Shown here: piece after piece, positions 25,033 through 32,958 of the stretch
Position numbering within the stretch: position 1 is the stretch's first letter
How the letters are laid out: each line of letters opens with the position of its first letter
NCBI RefSeq assembly: GCF_009674765.1
Contig: NZ_WKKF01000001.1
Location: 186,001-250,000, forward strand
Source: Metabacillus idriensis
Lineage (GTDB): Bacteria; Bacillota; Bacilli; Bacillales; Bacillaceae
Direction of reading: 5' to 3'
Length of the DNA: 64,000 nucleotides
Notes under the pieces: model-generated
The model's database searches: none
What the model saw: only the letters and a program-made list of their open reading frames with translations
What the model was told of the DNA's origin: nothing
Made by a program: the position numbers and the translations under genes

Positions 25033-25650
25033 TTAGTAAGCCAGTCCGACCCGTTTACGGATAAAGGACTTCTCAATCAGAACCTGATAAGTGAAATACC
25101 CTGTATCCTCAGCAGATATTTGCTTTCCGTCTTCCGGAAGATAATCTTCTTCAAATCTGAACTTCTTTGTTAATTCTCCATCCGGCAGGTAAGTGGGACA
25201 GACGATTGTCCATTGGAGATTGGACTCTTTTAATGTCAGATAGGCATTTAAATGTTCGTTCGCTGCTCTTGTCAAAGTCCGTTTCGACTCATTTGATTGA
25301 AATCTGTACAGGTCAGGATTGGACCTTGCCTGTAATATGCCTGCTGTTCCAATCGTGATCACTCTGTTAATGCGATTTCTCATGGCTTCAACAATCAGCG
25401 GCACCGCAACTGTAAGAGTATCATCTCCATCTGTGCCAAGGCAGCTTACAACTGCATCACAGCCTGAAACTGTTTTCTCGATGTTTTGAATATCCCGGGC
25501 ATTTCCTTTAATCATTTCAGCATTTTTATCTATGTTCTCTATTTTTGAAGGATCTCTGACAAGCATTCGGACATTGTGCCCTTCATTTAGGGCCTGTTCT
25601 AAAAATGCTTTGCCAACTCTTCCTGTTCCGCCAAACAATGCGATTATCAT
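25033..25650 (-). CDS. yheG: NAD(P)-binding oxidoreductase, YheG-like (NmrA/atypical SDR)
   Basis: The 205-residue protein starts with the Rossmann signature ALFGGTGRVGKAF and continues with the pattern of NmrA-like or flavin-reductase-like atypical short-chain dehydrogenases (VSCLGTDGDDTL, ITIGTAGIL). The usual catalytic Tyr-x-x-x-Lys is not seen, as in this subgroup. Position between bmrD and sspB, and length, fit B. subtilis YheG. Substrate unknown. Confidence 0.85.
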   Translation of the reverse strand: MIIALFGGTGRVGKAFLEQALNEGHNVRMLVRDPSKIENIDKNAEMIKGNARDIQNIEKTVSGCDAVVSCLGTDGDDTLTVAVPLIVEAMRNRINRVITIGTAGILQARSNPDLYRFQSNESKRTLTRAANEHLNAYLTLKESNLQWTIVCPTYLPDGELTKKFRFEEDYLPEDGKQISAEDTGYFTYQVLIEKSFIRKRVGLAY

Positions 25651-25757
25651 AACAAACTCTCCTGTCGGTTTTCTTCCATTTTACTTCATTTACTGAAGAA
25701 GAGAAAAACATACTATGAACTGATCTGGTTACACTAATAAAAATTAAAACAAATGAA

Positions 25758-25786
25758 TTGACAGAAGGCGGTCTTGGAGGTAATAT
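25758..25786 (+). promoter_or_regulatory. Promoter of the tcy-like operon
   Basis: TTGACA is followed after 17 bases by TAATAT, about 48 bases before the first gene. No CymR-like operator could be recognised with confidence. Confidence 0.5.
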
Positions 25787-25833
25787 TCTAACGTACTTTA
25801 TTAAAATCCGATAAGATTAGTGGGGGTTTAAAC

Positions 25834-26649
25834 ATGAAAAGATTTTTTAGTCTATTTGCACTTTTATCAGTGTTTGTGCTGATTTTGTCTGCTTGCGGAA
25901 CAGGCGGCGATAAAAAGAAAGAAGGAGATCAGGCAGGAACTGATGCTGAACTGTTTGACAAAGTAAAAGAAGAGGGTGTGCTTGTCATTGGAACAGAAGG
26001 TACATATCCGCCTTTCACATTCCATGATGAAAAAGATAAATTAACCGGCTTTGATGTAGAAATCGCACAAGAGGTTGCAAAGCGTCTTGGCGTGAAGGCT
26101 GAGTTTAAAGAAACACAGTGGGATGCGATGTTCGCTGGTCTTGATGCTAAACGTTTTGATATGATTGCCAACCAAGTCGGCATCAAGCCTGAGCGCACGG
26201 AAAAATATGATTTCTCTGATCCATATATTTCATCTGCCGCTGTACTTGTTACACACAAAGATAACAAAGACATTCAATCATTTAAAGATTTAAAAGGGAA
26301 AAAAGCAGCACAATCTTTAACAAGCAACTACGGTGAAATTGCCAAAGAAAACGGTGCTGAGCTTGTTGGTGTAGAAGGATTTACTCAAGCAATCGATCTC
26401 ATTAATTCTAAACGTGCAGATGCAACGATCAATGATAAGCTTTCTGTCCTTGATTTCAAGAATCAGCGCGGCAACGCACCAATTCAAATTGTTGATGAAA
26501 GTAAAGATGCTGCACAAAGCGGATTAATGTTCCGCAAAGACAGCGGCAAGTTAGTGGAAGAAGTAAATAAAGCATTAGCAGAAATGAAAGAAGACGGCAC
26601 GTACAAGAAAATCTCCGAGAAATGGTTTGGCGAAGATGTATCTGAATAA
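25834..26649 (+). CDS. Amino-acid ABC transporter substrate-binding lipoprotein (TcyA-like)
   Basis: The 271-residue lipoprotein has a signal peptide with lipobox LSAC and lipidated Cys21. The mature part is a family 3 solute-binding protein with GTEGTYPPFTF near residue 54, DVEIAQEVAKRLG and the closing YKKISEKWFG. It delivers a polar amino acid to the permease encoded next. Length and three-gene layout match the cystine importer TcyABC of B. subtilis, but glutamine or other amino acids are possible. The ATG follows a GGGGG-type site. Confidence 0.85.
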   Translation: MKRFFSLFALLSVFVLILSACGTGGDKKKEGDQAGTDAELFDKVKEEGVLVIGTEGTYPPFTFHDEKDKLTGFDVEIAQEVAKRLGVKAEFKETQWDAMFAGLDAKRFDMIANQVGIKPERTEKYDFSDPYISSAAVLVTHKDNKDIQSFKDLKGKKAAQSLTSNYGEIAKENGAELVGVEGFTQAIDLINSKRADATINDKLSVLDFKNQRGNAPIQIVDESKDAAQSGLMFRKDSGKLVEEVNKALAEMKEDGTYKKISEKWFGEDVSE

Positions 26650-27337
26650 TATTTTTGCAGACCCTGAACGGTTAGAACGTTTGGCCAATATTGCACAAAG
26701 TTCCCTTCTCCCTTTGGTGAAGGGAGCTTTGTATTATACTCTTCCATTAACACTGATTACGTTTGTCATTGGACTTATTTTAGCTGTTCTTACTGCTTTG
26801 GCACGAATTTCAACTATAAAGCCATTTCAAATAATAGCAAGAATCTATGTATCAATTATTAGAGGAACACCTTTACTTGTTCAATTATTTATTATTTTCT
26901 ACGGCCTTCCAAGTGTCGGGGTTACAATCAGTCCGTTTATTTCTGCAGTTATTGGCTTCTCGCTGAATGTCGGCGCATATGCATCGGAAATAATCAGAGC
27001 TGCTATACTATCTACACCTAAAGGACAATGGGAAGCGGGATATTCAATCGGAATGAGCTACTCACAGACGCTAAAAAGAATTATATTGCCGCAGGCTACG
27101 CGTGTATCGATACCACCGCTGTCCAACACATTTATCAGTTTAGTTAAGGATACATCCCTTGCATCATTGATTCTTGTAACAGAGATGTTCAGAAAAGCAC
27201 AGGAAATTGCTTCAACCAACTATGAATTTCTGTTGATGTATTCTCTGGCTGGTCTATTATATTGGATCATCTGTTTTATCTTATCGGTCATCCAGCAGCG
27301 CATGGAAGCAAAACTGGATCGCTATGTTGCAAGGTAG
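26636..27337 (+). CDS. Amino-acid ABC transporter permease (TcyB-like)
   Basis: The 233-residue permease of the His/Glu/Gln type has five membrane segments and the EAA loop that contacts the ATPase (EAGYSIGMSYSQTLKRIILPQA). The frame is open from a TTG at 26627, but the ATG at 26636 is the more likely start. Either way it overlaps the binding-protein gene by 14 or more bases, and no separate strong ribosome site exists, so translation is coupled. Confidence 0.85.
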   Translation: MYLNNIFADPERLERLANIAQSSLLPLVKGALYYTLPLTLITFVIGLILAVLTALARISTIKPFQIIARIYVSIIRGTPLLVQLFIIFYGLPSVGVTISPFISAVIGFSLNVGAYASEIIRAAILSTPKGQWEAGYSIGMSYSQTLKRIILPQATRVSIPPLSNTFISLVKDTSLASLILVTEMFRKAQEIASTNYEFLLMYSLAGLLYWIICFILSVIQQRMEAKLDRYVAR

Positions 27338-27352
27338 TAAAGGAGCATTCAA

Positions 27353-28090
27353 ATGATTTCAATAAAAGGATTGCATAAAAGCTTTGGTGAATTAGAAGTT
27401 CTAAAAGGCATTGATTTGGAGATTGAAAAGGGGAAAGTAGTTGTTGTGATTGGACCATCCGGGTCTGGAAAAACAACATTCCTAAGATGCCTGAACGTAC
27501 TGGAAGTACCGACAATGGGAATCATTCAGCTTGATCAGCAAACACTTGATTTCTCAGGGAATGTGGCTAAAAAAACAATAACAGAGTTTAGAAGCAATAC
27601 CGGCATGGTTTTTCAAAGCTATAATCTTTTCCCGCACAAAACAGCTCTTGAAAATGTAATTGAAGGGCCAGTAATCGTGAAGAGAGAAAACAAAGAAACA
27701 GCCGTGAAAAAAGCAAGTGCCCTGCTTGAAAAAGTAGGCCTTGGGGATAAAATGGATTTCTATCCTTTTCAGCTCTCAGGCGGGCAGCAGCAGCGCGTAG
27801 GCATAGCAAGAGCACTTGCAATGGAGCCTAAGGTCATGCTGTTTGACGAGCCTACTTCAGCCCTTGATCCCGAACTTATCGGCGACGTACTGAATGTGAT
27901 GAAAGATTTAGCCGCAGAAGGAATGACCATGGTAGTCGTCACTCATGAAATGCGGTTTGCAAAAGATGTGGCAGATGAAGTGATCTTCATGGATAATGGG
28001 GTCATCGTAGAACGCGGTGCACCAGGTGAAGTATTTGATCATCCAAAAGAAGAACGGACAAAACGTTTCCTTAGAAAACTTGAAGAGTAG
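27353..28090 (+). CDS. Amino-acid ABC transporter ATP-binding protein (TcyC-like)
   Basis: The 245-residue ATPase has Walker [11 protein letters not shown]-loop FQSYNLFPH, signature LSGGQQQR, Walker [13 protein letters not shown] and the switch histidine in VVVTHEM. It powers import by the preceding permease and binding protein. It begins 15 bases after the permease gene, with its own AAAGGAG site. A hairpin with T-run ends the operon. Confidence 0.9.
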   Translation: MISIKGLHKSFGELEVLKGIDLEIEKGKVVVVIGPSGSGKTTFLRCLNVLEVPTMGIIQLDQQTLDFSGNVAKKTITEFRSNTGMVFQSYNLFPHKTALENVIEGPVIVKRENKETAVKKASALLEKVGLGDKMDFYPFQLSGGQQQRVGIARALAMEPKVMLFDEPTSALDPELIGDVLNVMKDLAAEGMTMVVVTHEMRFAKDVADEVIFMDNGVIVERGAPGEVFDHPKEERTKRFLRKLEE

Positions 28091-28122
28091 GCGCCAGCAA
28101 TTATGCAGCCTGCTCTTTTTTT
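28083..28122 (+). terminator. Terminator of the tcy-like operon
   Basis: GAGTAGGC and GCCTGCTC pair with one mismatch and are followed by seven T, starting at the stop codon of the ATPase gene. Confidence 0.75.
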
Positions 28123-28145
28123 ATGGAGGATTTTCTAAATGAAAT

Positions 28146-28295
28146 TTACAGCTTTACAGATTTAACATCATTCAGCAGCTGCTTTTTTTCCTGTTCAAAA
28201 TAATACACTCTGGGCATGTTAAAGTGAACAATCATTTCATGTGCGAGGCTTGCGCAAATGAATGTAACAGCTCTCCAATCAATGGTTTCAAACAT
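28146..28295 (-). CDS. 49-residue protein at the yheF position
   Basis: A 50-codon frame begins at an ATG with AAGGAG eight bases upstream. The peptide has a short amphipathic core (WRAVTFICASLAHEMIVHF) and a charged C-terminus (YYFEQEKKQLLNDVKS). In B. subtilis a tiny gene, yheF, lies between yheG and sspB; this gene also sits directly downstream of sspB on the same strand, but homology is not proven. Family not recognised. Confidence 0.6.
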   Translation of the reverse strand: MFETIDWRAVTFICASLAHEMIVHFNMPRVYYFEQEKKQLLNDVKSVKL

Positions 28296-28384
28296 GGAGC
28301 ATTCTCCTTCTGAATGTTTTCTTCATGTATATGGAGAAGGGAACTTGTTTGATACTAAGGGCTGATAAGAAATATGGAAACTGG

Positions 28385-28413
28385 AAAAGACCCCGGCGGA
28401 ATGCCAGGGTCCT
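28385..28413 (-). terminator. Terminator of sspB
   Basis: GACCCTGGC and GCCGGGGTC pair as a nine-base stem with one wobble; on the minus strand TTTTCC follows. It lies about 27 bases past sspB. Confidence 0.75.
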
Positions 28414-28439
28414 TTAAGCCATGTTATTTGGTTGTCTTA

Positions 28440-28646
28440 TTAGAATTTTCCGCCCATGTTTGATTGAGCATATGAAACTAAACGCTTTGTGATTTCTCCG
28501 CCAACAGATCCGTTAGCACGAGAAGTTGTTTCTGCACCTAAGTTCACTCCGAACTCAGAAGCGATTTCGTACTTCATTTGATCGATTGCTTGTTGTGCAC
28601 CAGGTACAACTAGTTGATTTGAAGAATTGCTGCGTGATTGTGCCAT
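28440..28646 (-). CDS. sspB: Alpha/beta-type small acid-soluble spore protein
   Basis: The 68-residue DNA-binding protein saturates and protects spore DNA and is degraded on germination. It has the germination-protease site EIASEFGV, and the conserved blocks [19 protein letters not shown] and [12 protein letters not shown]. The ATG at 28646 follows AAGGAG. It lies in the same neighbourhood as B. subtilis sspB (near yheE and yheF). A sigma-G promoter and a structured leader precede it. Confidence 0.97.
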   Translation of the reverse strand: MAQSRSNSSNQLVVPGAQQAIDQMKYEIASEFGVNLGAETTSRANGSVGGEITKRLVSYAQSNMGGKF

Positions 28647-28678
28647 GTAAATACACTCCTTGAAATAATATAGTTTTT

Positions 28679-28740
28679 GGGTAAGCTGGAGTTGCACCAG
28701 TGCATGAGTCGTAATGATTCATGGCCTTCTCGGCTAACCC
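28679..28740 (-). ncRNA. Structured 5' leader RNA of sspB
   Basis: Between the sigma-G promoter and the sspB ribosome site the sequence folds into a closed domain. GGGTTAGCC and GCTTACCC form the outer stem with one mismatch. Inside, CATGAATC and GACTCATG form a hairpin with a five-base loop. The outer stem ends about 30 bases before the start codon and is followed by AAAAACTATATT. Function is unknown; a role in mRNA stability or timed translation is inference. Confidence 0.5.
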
Positions 28741-28783
28741 ATCATGTGAGGGTGCAGCGGGTTGTTCAACTGTTGTTATTACG

Positions 28784-28813
28784 TATTATGTATTTACCGT
28801 GAAAATATATGCA
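28784..28813 (-). promoter_or_regulatory. Sigma-G promoter of sspB
   Basis: On the minus strand TGCATA (28808-28813) and CATAATA (28784-28790) are separated by 17 bases. Both match the forespore sigma-G consensus. The predicted transcript has a 5' leader of about 125 bases. Confidence 0.8.
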
Positions 28814-28920
28814 CATGCGAAAATGGTAATTATTATGGAAATATAGGTGTTACATAAAGTGAAAGAGAGTTAGGGAATATATAAAGAGGAATCAAGTATA
28901 TGAAGCTGCAGGTGATAAAA

Positions 28921-29169
28921 ATGAACATGTGCCCGCTTTGTAATGGGTTTAACAGTGAAATGGAAGCAGCAGTCTGTCCGAATTGCAAAATCAGCATGAC
29001 GGATCATGGGAAAATAACCGATTATTTAGATGAATACAGCGCATATATGGAAATTGACACAATGAAGCTATTCGATGGGGTCATGGATTCCCTTGAATCA
29101 CATCAGTGCATCCATTTGTTTTCTTGCAGCAATTGTCTTCATGAAGAGGCAAAACACATTAGGGAGTAG
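28921..29169 (+). CDS. Small zinc-ribbon-like protein, about 82 aa
   Basis: An N-terminal pair of knuckles, CPLC (residues 4-7) and CPNC (19-22), should bind one zinc; another CxxC (SCSNC) lies near the C-terminus beside His residues. The ATG at 28921 has AGGTGAT six bases upstream and is preferred over the ATG at 28900. It lies divergent from sspB. Family not recognised. Confidence 0.65.
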   Translation: MNMCPLCNGFNSEMEAAVCPNCKISMTDHGKITDYLDEYSAYMEIDTMKLFDGVMDSLESHQCIHLFSCSNCLHEEAKHIRE

Positions 29170-29196
29170 AATGTGAGGGGAAGGCGAGGAAATGAA

Positions 29197-29228
29197 AAAA
29201 ATCAGCCTGAGAGAGTCTCAGGCTGATT
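29197..29228 (-). terminator. Terminator of msmX
   Basis: AATCAGCCTGAGA and TCTCAGGCTGATT form a 13-base perfect stem with a three-base loop; on the minus strand TTTTTT follows. Confidence 0.92.
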
Positions 29229-29237
29229 AGGTGTTTA

Positions 29238-30350
29238 TTATTGTTCACTTGCCGGACGAATACGAACCTCTGTCTCTTTATCAAAGAAGTGAGCTTTGTT
29301 CATATCAAGAGCAAGCTGGATGATTTGGTCTGGTCTTACGTCTGTACGTGAATCTACACGTGCAATGAAGTCCTGGCCGTCGATTTTAGAGTAAAGCATC
29401 GTTTCAGCACCCATAAGCTCAGATACTTCGATTTTGGCATCTACTTTTGATCCGTGAGAAGATTCGATGAACACTGGCTCATCATGGATATCTTCAGGAC
29501 GCACGCCCATGATCAATTCTTTGCCAACGTAGCCTTGCTCGCGAAGATATTTCATTTTGCCTTCAGGAACAACAATGGATTGAGTTCCGATAGAGAACTT
29601 GCCGTCTGTTAATTGACCAGTAAAGAAGTTCATAGATGGTGAACCGATAAATCCGCCAACAAAAAGGTTTTCAGGCTTTTCATATACTTCTTTAGGAGCG
29701 CCGACTTGCTGGATGATGCCGTCTTTCATAACAACAAGGCGTGTTGCCATTGTCATTGCTTCTGTTTGGTCATGTGTTACGTAAATTGTTGTTGTTTGCA
29801 GGCGGTGATGAAGCTTAGAAATTTCAGCACGCATTTGCACACGCAATTTAGCATCCAAGTTTGATAAAGGCTCATCCATTAAGAATACTTTTGCGTCACG
29901 AACGATAGCACGTCCAAGTGCAACACGCTGACGCTGACCGCCTGACAATGCTTTAGGCTTGCGGTCTAAATATTGATCAAGACCCAAAATGCGTGAAGCA
30001 TCTTTCACACGGCGATCGATTTCTTCTTTAGGGAATTTGCGGAGCTTAAGTCCAAATGCCATGTTGTCATAAACAGACATATGCGGATAAAGTGCGTAGT
30101 TCTGGAAAACCATCGCGATGTCGCGGTCTTTCGGCGCAACGTCATTCATGCGTTTGCCGTCGATTGAGAAGTCGCCTTTAGAAATTTCTTCAAGGCCTGC
30201 AATCATACGAAGAGTCGTTGATTTACCGCAGCCGGATGGGCCGACGAAAACGATGAATTCTTTATCTTGAATGTGTAGATTAAAATCTTCAACTGCCGTT
30301 ACCTTGTTATCATACATTTTATAAATATTGTTTAATTTAAGTTCAGCCAT
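29238..30350 (-). CDS. msmX: Multi-sugar ABC importer ATPase MsmX
   Basis: The 370-residue ATPase belongs to the UgpC/MalK group that energises several carbohydrate importers. It has Walker A GPSGCGKST (37-45), signature LSGGQRQR, Walker B VFLMDEPLSNLD, switch His in VTHD, and a C-terminal regulatory OB-type domain from about residue 235. No permease is nearby, as expected for the shared ATPase MsmX. A weak CRE-like TGAAAACGTTTTAT lies just upstream (30366-30379). The adjacent PucR-type gene matches the B. subtilis yxkF-msmX pair. Confidence 0.92.
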   Translation of the reverse strand: MAELKLNNIYKMYDNKVTAVEDFNLHIQDKEFIVFVGPSGCGKSTTLRMIAGLEEISKGDFSIDGKRMNDVAPKDRDIAMVFQNYALYPHMSVYDNMAFGLKLRKFPKEEIDRRVKDASRILGLDQYLDRKPKALSGGQRQRVALGRAIVRDAKVFLMDEPLSNLDAKLRVQMRAEISKLHHRLQTTTIYVTHDQTEAMTMATRLVVMKDGIIQQVGAPKEVYEKPENLFVGGFIGSPSMNFFTGQLTDGKFSIGTQSIVVPEGKMKYLREQGYVGKELIMGVRPEDIHDEPVFIESSHGSKVDAKIEVSELMGAETMLYSKIDGQDFIARVDSRTDVRPDQIIQLALDMNKAHFFDKETEVRIRPASEQ

Positions 30351-30476
30351 TTGAATCCTCCTCAGAAAATGAAAACGTTTTATTTATAGATTCAGTGTAA
30401 TTCATTTCTGAAGATAAGCCTATGGACAGGTTGCACAAAAAAATGTAAGGGTTTTCGTGCAGGGTGAACAGCTGAG

Positions 30477-31364
30477 TTATTCTGCAAGTTGCTCCAAGTA
30501 CTTCATCATTAAAGAAAAAGCAGCTGCTTCGTGAAAATGCCTGATATCGAGCCCTGTTTTTTCAATGAACTTGTCAATCCGGTATTGTACGCTGTTTCTG
30601 TGCATGTACATTTTTTTTGCTGTAAGGGACACGTTCAGATTGCATTCAAAGTAAACATTCAATGTTTGCACCAGCTCGCTGTCCTCTAAAGATTCTCTCA
30701 GTAATTCAGATATGAGCTGTCCGCTGACGCTTCCGTTAAGGAAGAGCACGGGCAGAGCCTCTGAAAATGTTACGCACTTTTTCATCCTGAACAAATTGTA
30801 AATCACTTCGAAGCTTGCCTGCTCAGATAAAATTCTTGCTTTTAATTCAACTGACATTTTATGAAGCTGGCCAATATAGATGTGCAGTTCGATGAAAAAA
30901 TCGCTTGTAAATGTGTCAATCCATTGATCGAAGCTTTCTTTATCAATGACTGGTTCAGGGCTTTCTTCAAAGATAATGCCTTTATGGCGGCTGATCCAGA
31001 GAATAGTTGAAGCTGGAATCGATCCCTGCATCGCTTCTTCAAAGCTCTGCCTGTCAGAGACCGGCTGCTTGCTGAAGAAGTAATAGCACCTGATGCCGTT
31101 TGCCGATGGAACGAAAGGAGGGCTGTTTTCACCGTACAGATAGTGCAGCCATTTTTCAGAACGCTCACTGTGTTCTCCAAAACCCGAATCATAAGATATA
31201 TATAAAGTCGAAAGCAGGCTTTCTTCCTGTTCAGATAAGGCTTCTTTTAAGATGCCGAATACCTGGCCATCTTCTGATTTGTACCATTTGTAGCCCTTTT
31301 TTTCATGCGAATAGGCAAGAGAGAAGGCTTCTTTGTAGTGGGATGCTAATTTATCAATCATCAT
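30477..31364 (-). CDS. PucR-type helix-turn-helix regulator (YxkF-like)
   Basis: The 295-residue protein ends in the PucR/CdaR helix-turn-helix domain (VSLTAKKMYMHRNSVQYRIDKF near residues 245-265). The N-terminal 200 residues have no recognisable sensor domain. It is the neighbour of msmX, as yxkF is in B. subtilis, and may respond to sugar supply (inference). Starts at ATG with AAGGAGAT. Target genes unknown. Confidence 0.8.
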   Translation of the reverse strand: MMIDKLASHYKEAFSLAYSHEKKGYKWYKSEDGQVFGILKEALSEQEESLLSTLYISYDSGFGEHSERSEKWLHYLYGENSPPFVPSANGIRCYYFFSKQPVSDRQSFEEAMQGSIPASTILWISRHKGIIFEESPEPVIDKESFDQWIDTFTSDFFIELHIYIGQLHKMSVELKARILSEQASFEVIYNLFRMKKCVTFSEALPVLFLNGSVSGQLISELLRESLEDSELVQTLNVYFECNLNVSLTAKKMYMHRNSVQYRIDKFIEKTGLDIRHFHEAAAFSLMMKYLEQLAE

Positions 31365-31389
31365 GATATCTCCTTTCCCTGCCTTTCTA

Positions 31390-31431
31390 TTATATAAAAA
31401 AAAGAGAGCCTGGCGATAGCCTAGCTCTCAT
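31390..31431 (-). terminator. Terminator after the 62-aa gene
   Basis: GAGAGC and GCTCTC close an extended stem with an inner GGCTATCGCC hairpin; on the minus strand eight T follow. It starts within the last codons of the gene ending at 31421. Confidence 0.8.
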
Positions 31432-31609
31432 TTTGAGCGGGAGGTTCTTCTTGTTCGAGGTCGCGTGCTTCTTCAATATTCGTGTACTTATCCCGCATAT
31501 GCACAGAACCGCCTGATAATCCTTCGTTGATCATTCGGTCAATATCCAAATAGGCTTTATCTCTGCCCTCATACTCCGTATCTTTTTGCTCATTTGCTTT
31601 GTTTTTCAA
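31421..31609 (-). CDS. Small acidic hydrophilic protein, 62 aa
   Basis: A very charged protein (MKNKANEQKDTEYEGRDKAY...) with no cysteine or membrane segment. The motif GLSGGSVHMRDKYTN distantly recalls the YozQ/DUF4025 small proteins of bacilli, but the match is by eye and weak. AAGGAGG precedes the ATG, and a terminator follows at once. Confidence 0.6.
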   Translation of the reverse strand: MKNKANEQKDTEYEGRDKAYLDIDRMINEGLSGGSVHMRDKYTNIEEARDLEQEEPPAQNES

Positions 31610-31660
31610 AGTGAACCCTCCTTCGCTGTATGCTTTTATTTTGCGAAGAAAAGGCGGAAA

Positions 31661-31882
31661 TTAACCGTCATAAACATGAAACAGCATTAGCTCGTGAATG
31701 CGGGAACGAATTTGTTCTGCGTCCTCTAATGCAGGTTTGGACGTTCCCCACTCGATTTCTCCATTTTTATGGTAAATGACATCGTAGTGAATCCCTTTAA
31801 AGTAAAAAGAGACACGCCAGCCAGGCAGATTTGTTTGTTTAAACAAAGGCTTCCATTGAAAATGTGTAATCATCTCATTCAT
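31661..31882 (-). CDS. yheE: YheE family protein (DUF5342), 73 aa
   Basis: This short soluble protein (KPLFKQTNLPGWRVSFYFKG..., YHKNGEIEWGTSKPA) corresponds in position and size to B. subtilis YheE, between sspB and yheD/yheC. Function is unknown. It follows the three ATP-grasp genes on the same strand by 15 bases and is probably read with them. Confidence 0.75.
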   Translation of the reverse strand: MNEMITHFQWKPLFKQTNLPGWRVSFYFKGIHYDVIYHKNGEIEWGTSKPALEDAEQIRSRIHELMLFHVYDG

Positions 31883-31896
31883 CGCTCCTTATGATT

Positions 31897-32958
31897 TCAT
31901 CTTAAAGGAAATCGGGAGCGAAGTGAAGATGTACCTGCAGAAAGGAACATAAATAAATCGGCAAGCTTGTTGATGCGGTGTGTTTGAATATGAGGCTCAT
32001 CAAAGGGCATAGGCTTGCTGTTTACTTCGTAAATGACCGGACCTGTTTCCGTTACTCCTATATCCATTGAAAATTCTCCAATTTGGCCATAATGGGAGGC
32101 TAACTCCCTGCCAGCAGTTCTTACAATCATTTCAAGCTCCTCCATGCTGACTCTATCTGAAACAGATTCAAATGGTAAAATCGATCCTCCATTTGGAACG
32201 TGTGTCGTCAGTGTCTGACGATTTGCAGCGGAACGTACGCCAATGCCGCAGATGTGATAATCATCTTTGCCTAACAGTGTGAGCACCCGAAGGTCATATT
32301 TTTTGTTTTGAAAGGTATCTGAGGCTATTTCTTCTTGAATGAGATAGCCCTCATAGAAAGGGTATTTTTTTTCAGCAAAAAACGTTTTATCACATAATTC
32401 ACTTGAACCATCAATCGATGTTACCTCATAATGATGTTCCTCAGAGCGTATCCGGTAAATTCCCTGGCCCTGACTGCTCTGTAATGGCTTCAAATATGCA
32501 CCTGAACAGGCTGAGAGAAAAGAGTGAATATCCTCTGCGGAATGTACTTTTTCTGCAGGGGGGAGATAGGACAGCAAAGATTTAGACAGGATTTGATGCA
32601 CATCCCACTTATTAAAAAAGAAAGAATTAAAAAATGGGATTTGGGCAGAAATCATTTCTTTTTTAAACAACAGAAAGCATTCCGAGCTTTCAGCGTCCCG
32701 TGAAGCGATCCGATTGTAGATCACATTCGGATAAGGGCATGCCATTTTAGCCCATTGCTGTTTTTTTCTGCTGAAGGCAAATCCTTCAATATATTTTTCT
32801 TTTACACCGTTTAGAGTAAATACATAGCAAAAACCGCCAGCAGCTTTCATCTTGCGCTGAAGGTTTTTAAAGTAGGTGCCATCTCCATGAAAGATTTTTC
32901 CCTTTCCGCCTTCTCCTGTCAGGATGCCGACGATTGGCCAGCAGCGGGGCAGGCTCAT
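31897..32958 (-). CDS. YheC/YheD-type ATP-grasp protein, paralogue 1 (353 aa)
   Basis: It has the domain order of spore-coat-associated YheC/YheD: an N-terminal substrate-like domain (WPIVGILTGEGGKGKIFHG...) and an ATP-grasp domain. In the latter, AYLKPLQSSQGQGIYRI is the nucleotide-binding loop and IGVTETGPVIYEVNSKPMPF the metal-binding end. It lacks the extra N-terminal domain of about 90 residues seen in the next two genes, like B. subtilis YheC (about 360 aa). It overlaps the upstream gene by four bases. Ligase substrates are unknown. Confidence 0.85.
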   Translation of the reverse strand: MSLPRCWPIVGILTGEGGKGKIFHGDGTYFKNLQRKMKAAGGFCYVFTLNGVKEKYIEGFAFSRKKQQWAKMACPYPNVIYNRIASRDAESSECFLLFKKEMISAQIPFFNSFFFNKWDVHQILSKSLLSYLPPAEKVHSAEDIHSFLSACSGAYLKPLQSSQGQGIYRIRSEEHHYEVTSIDGSSELCDKTFFAEKKYPFYEGYLIQEEIASDTFQNKKYDLRVLTLLGKDDYHICGIGVRSAANRQTLTTHVPNGGSILPFESVSDRVSMEELEMIVRTAGRELASHYGQIGEFSMDIGVTETGPVIYEVNSKPMPFDEPHIQTHRINKLADLFMFLSAGTSSLRSRFPLR

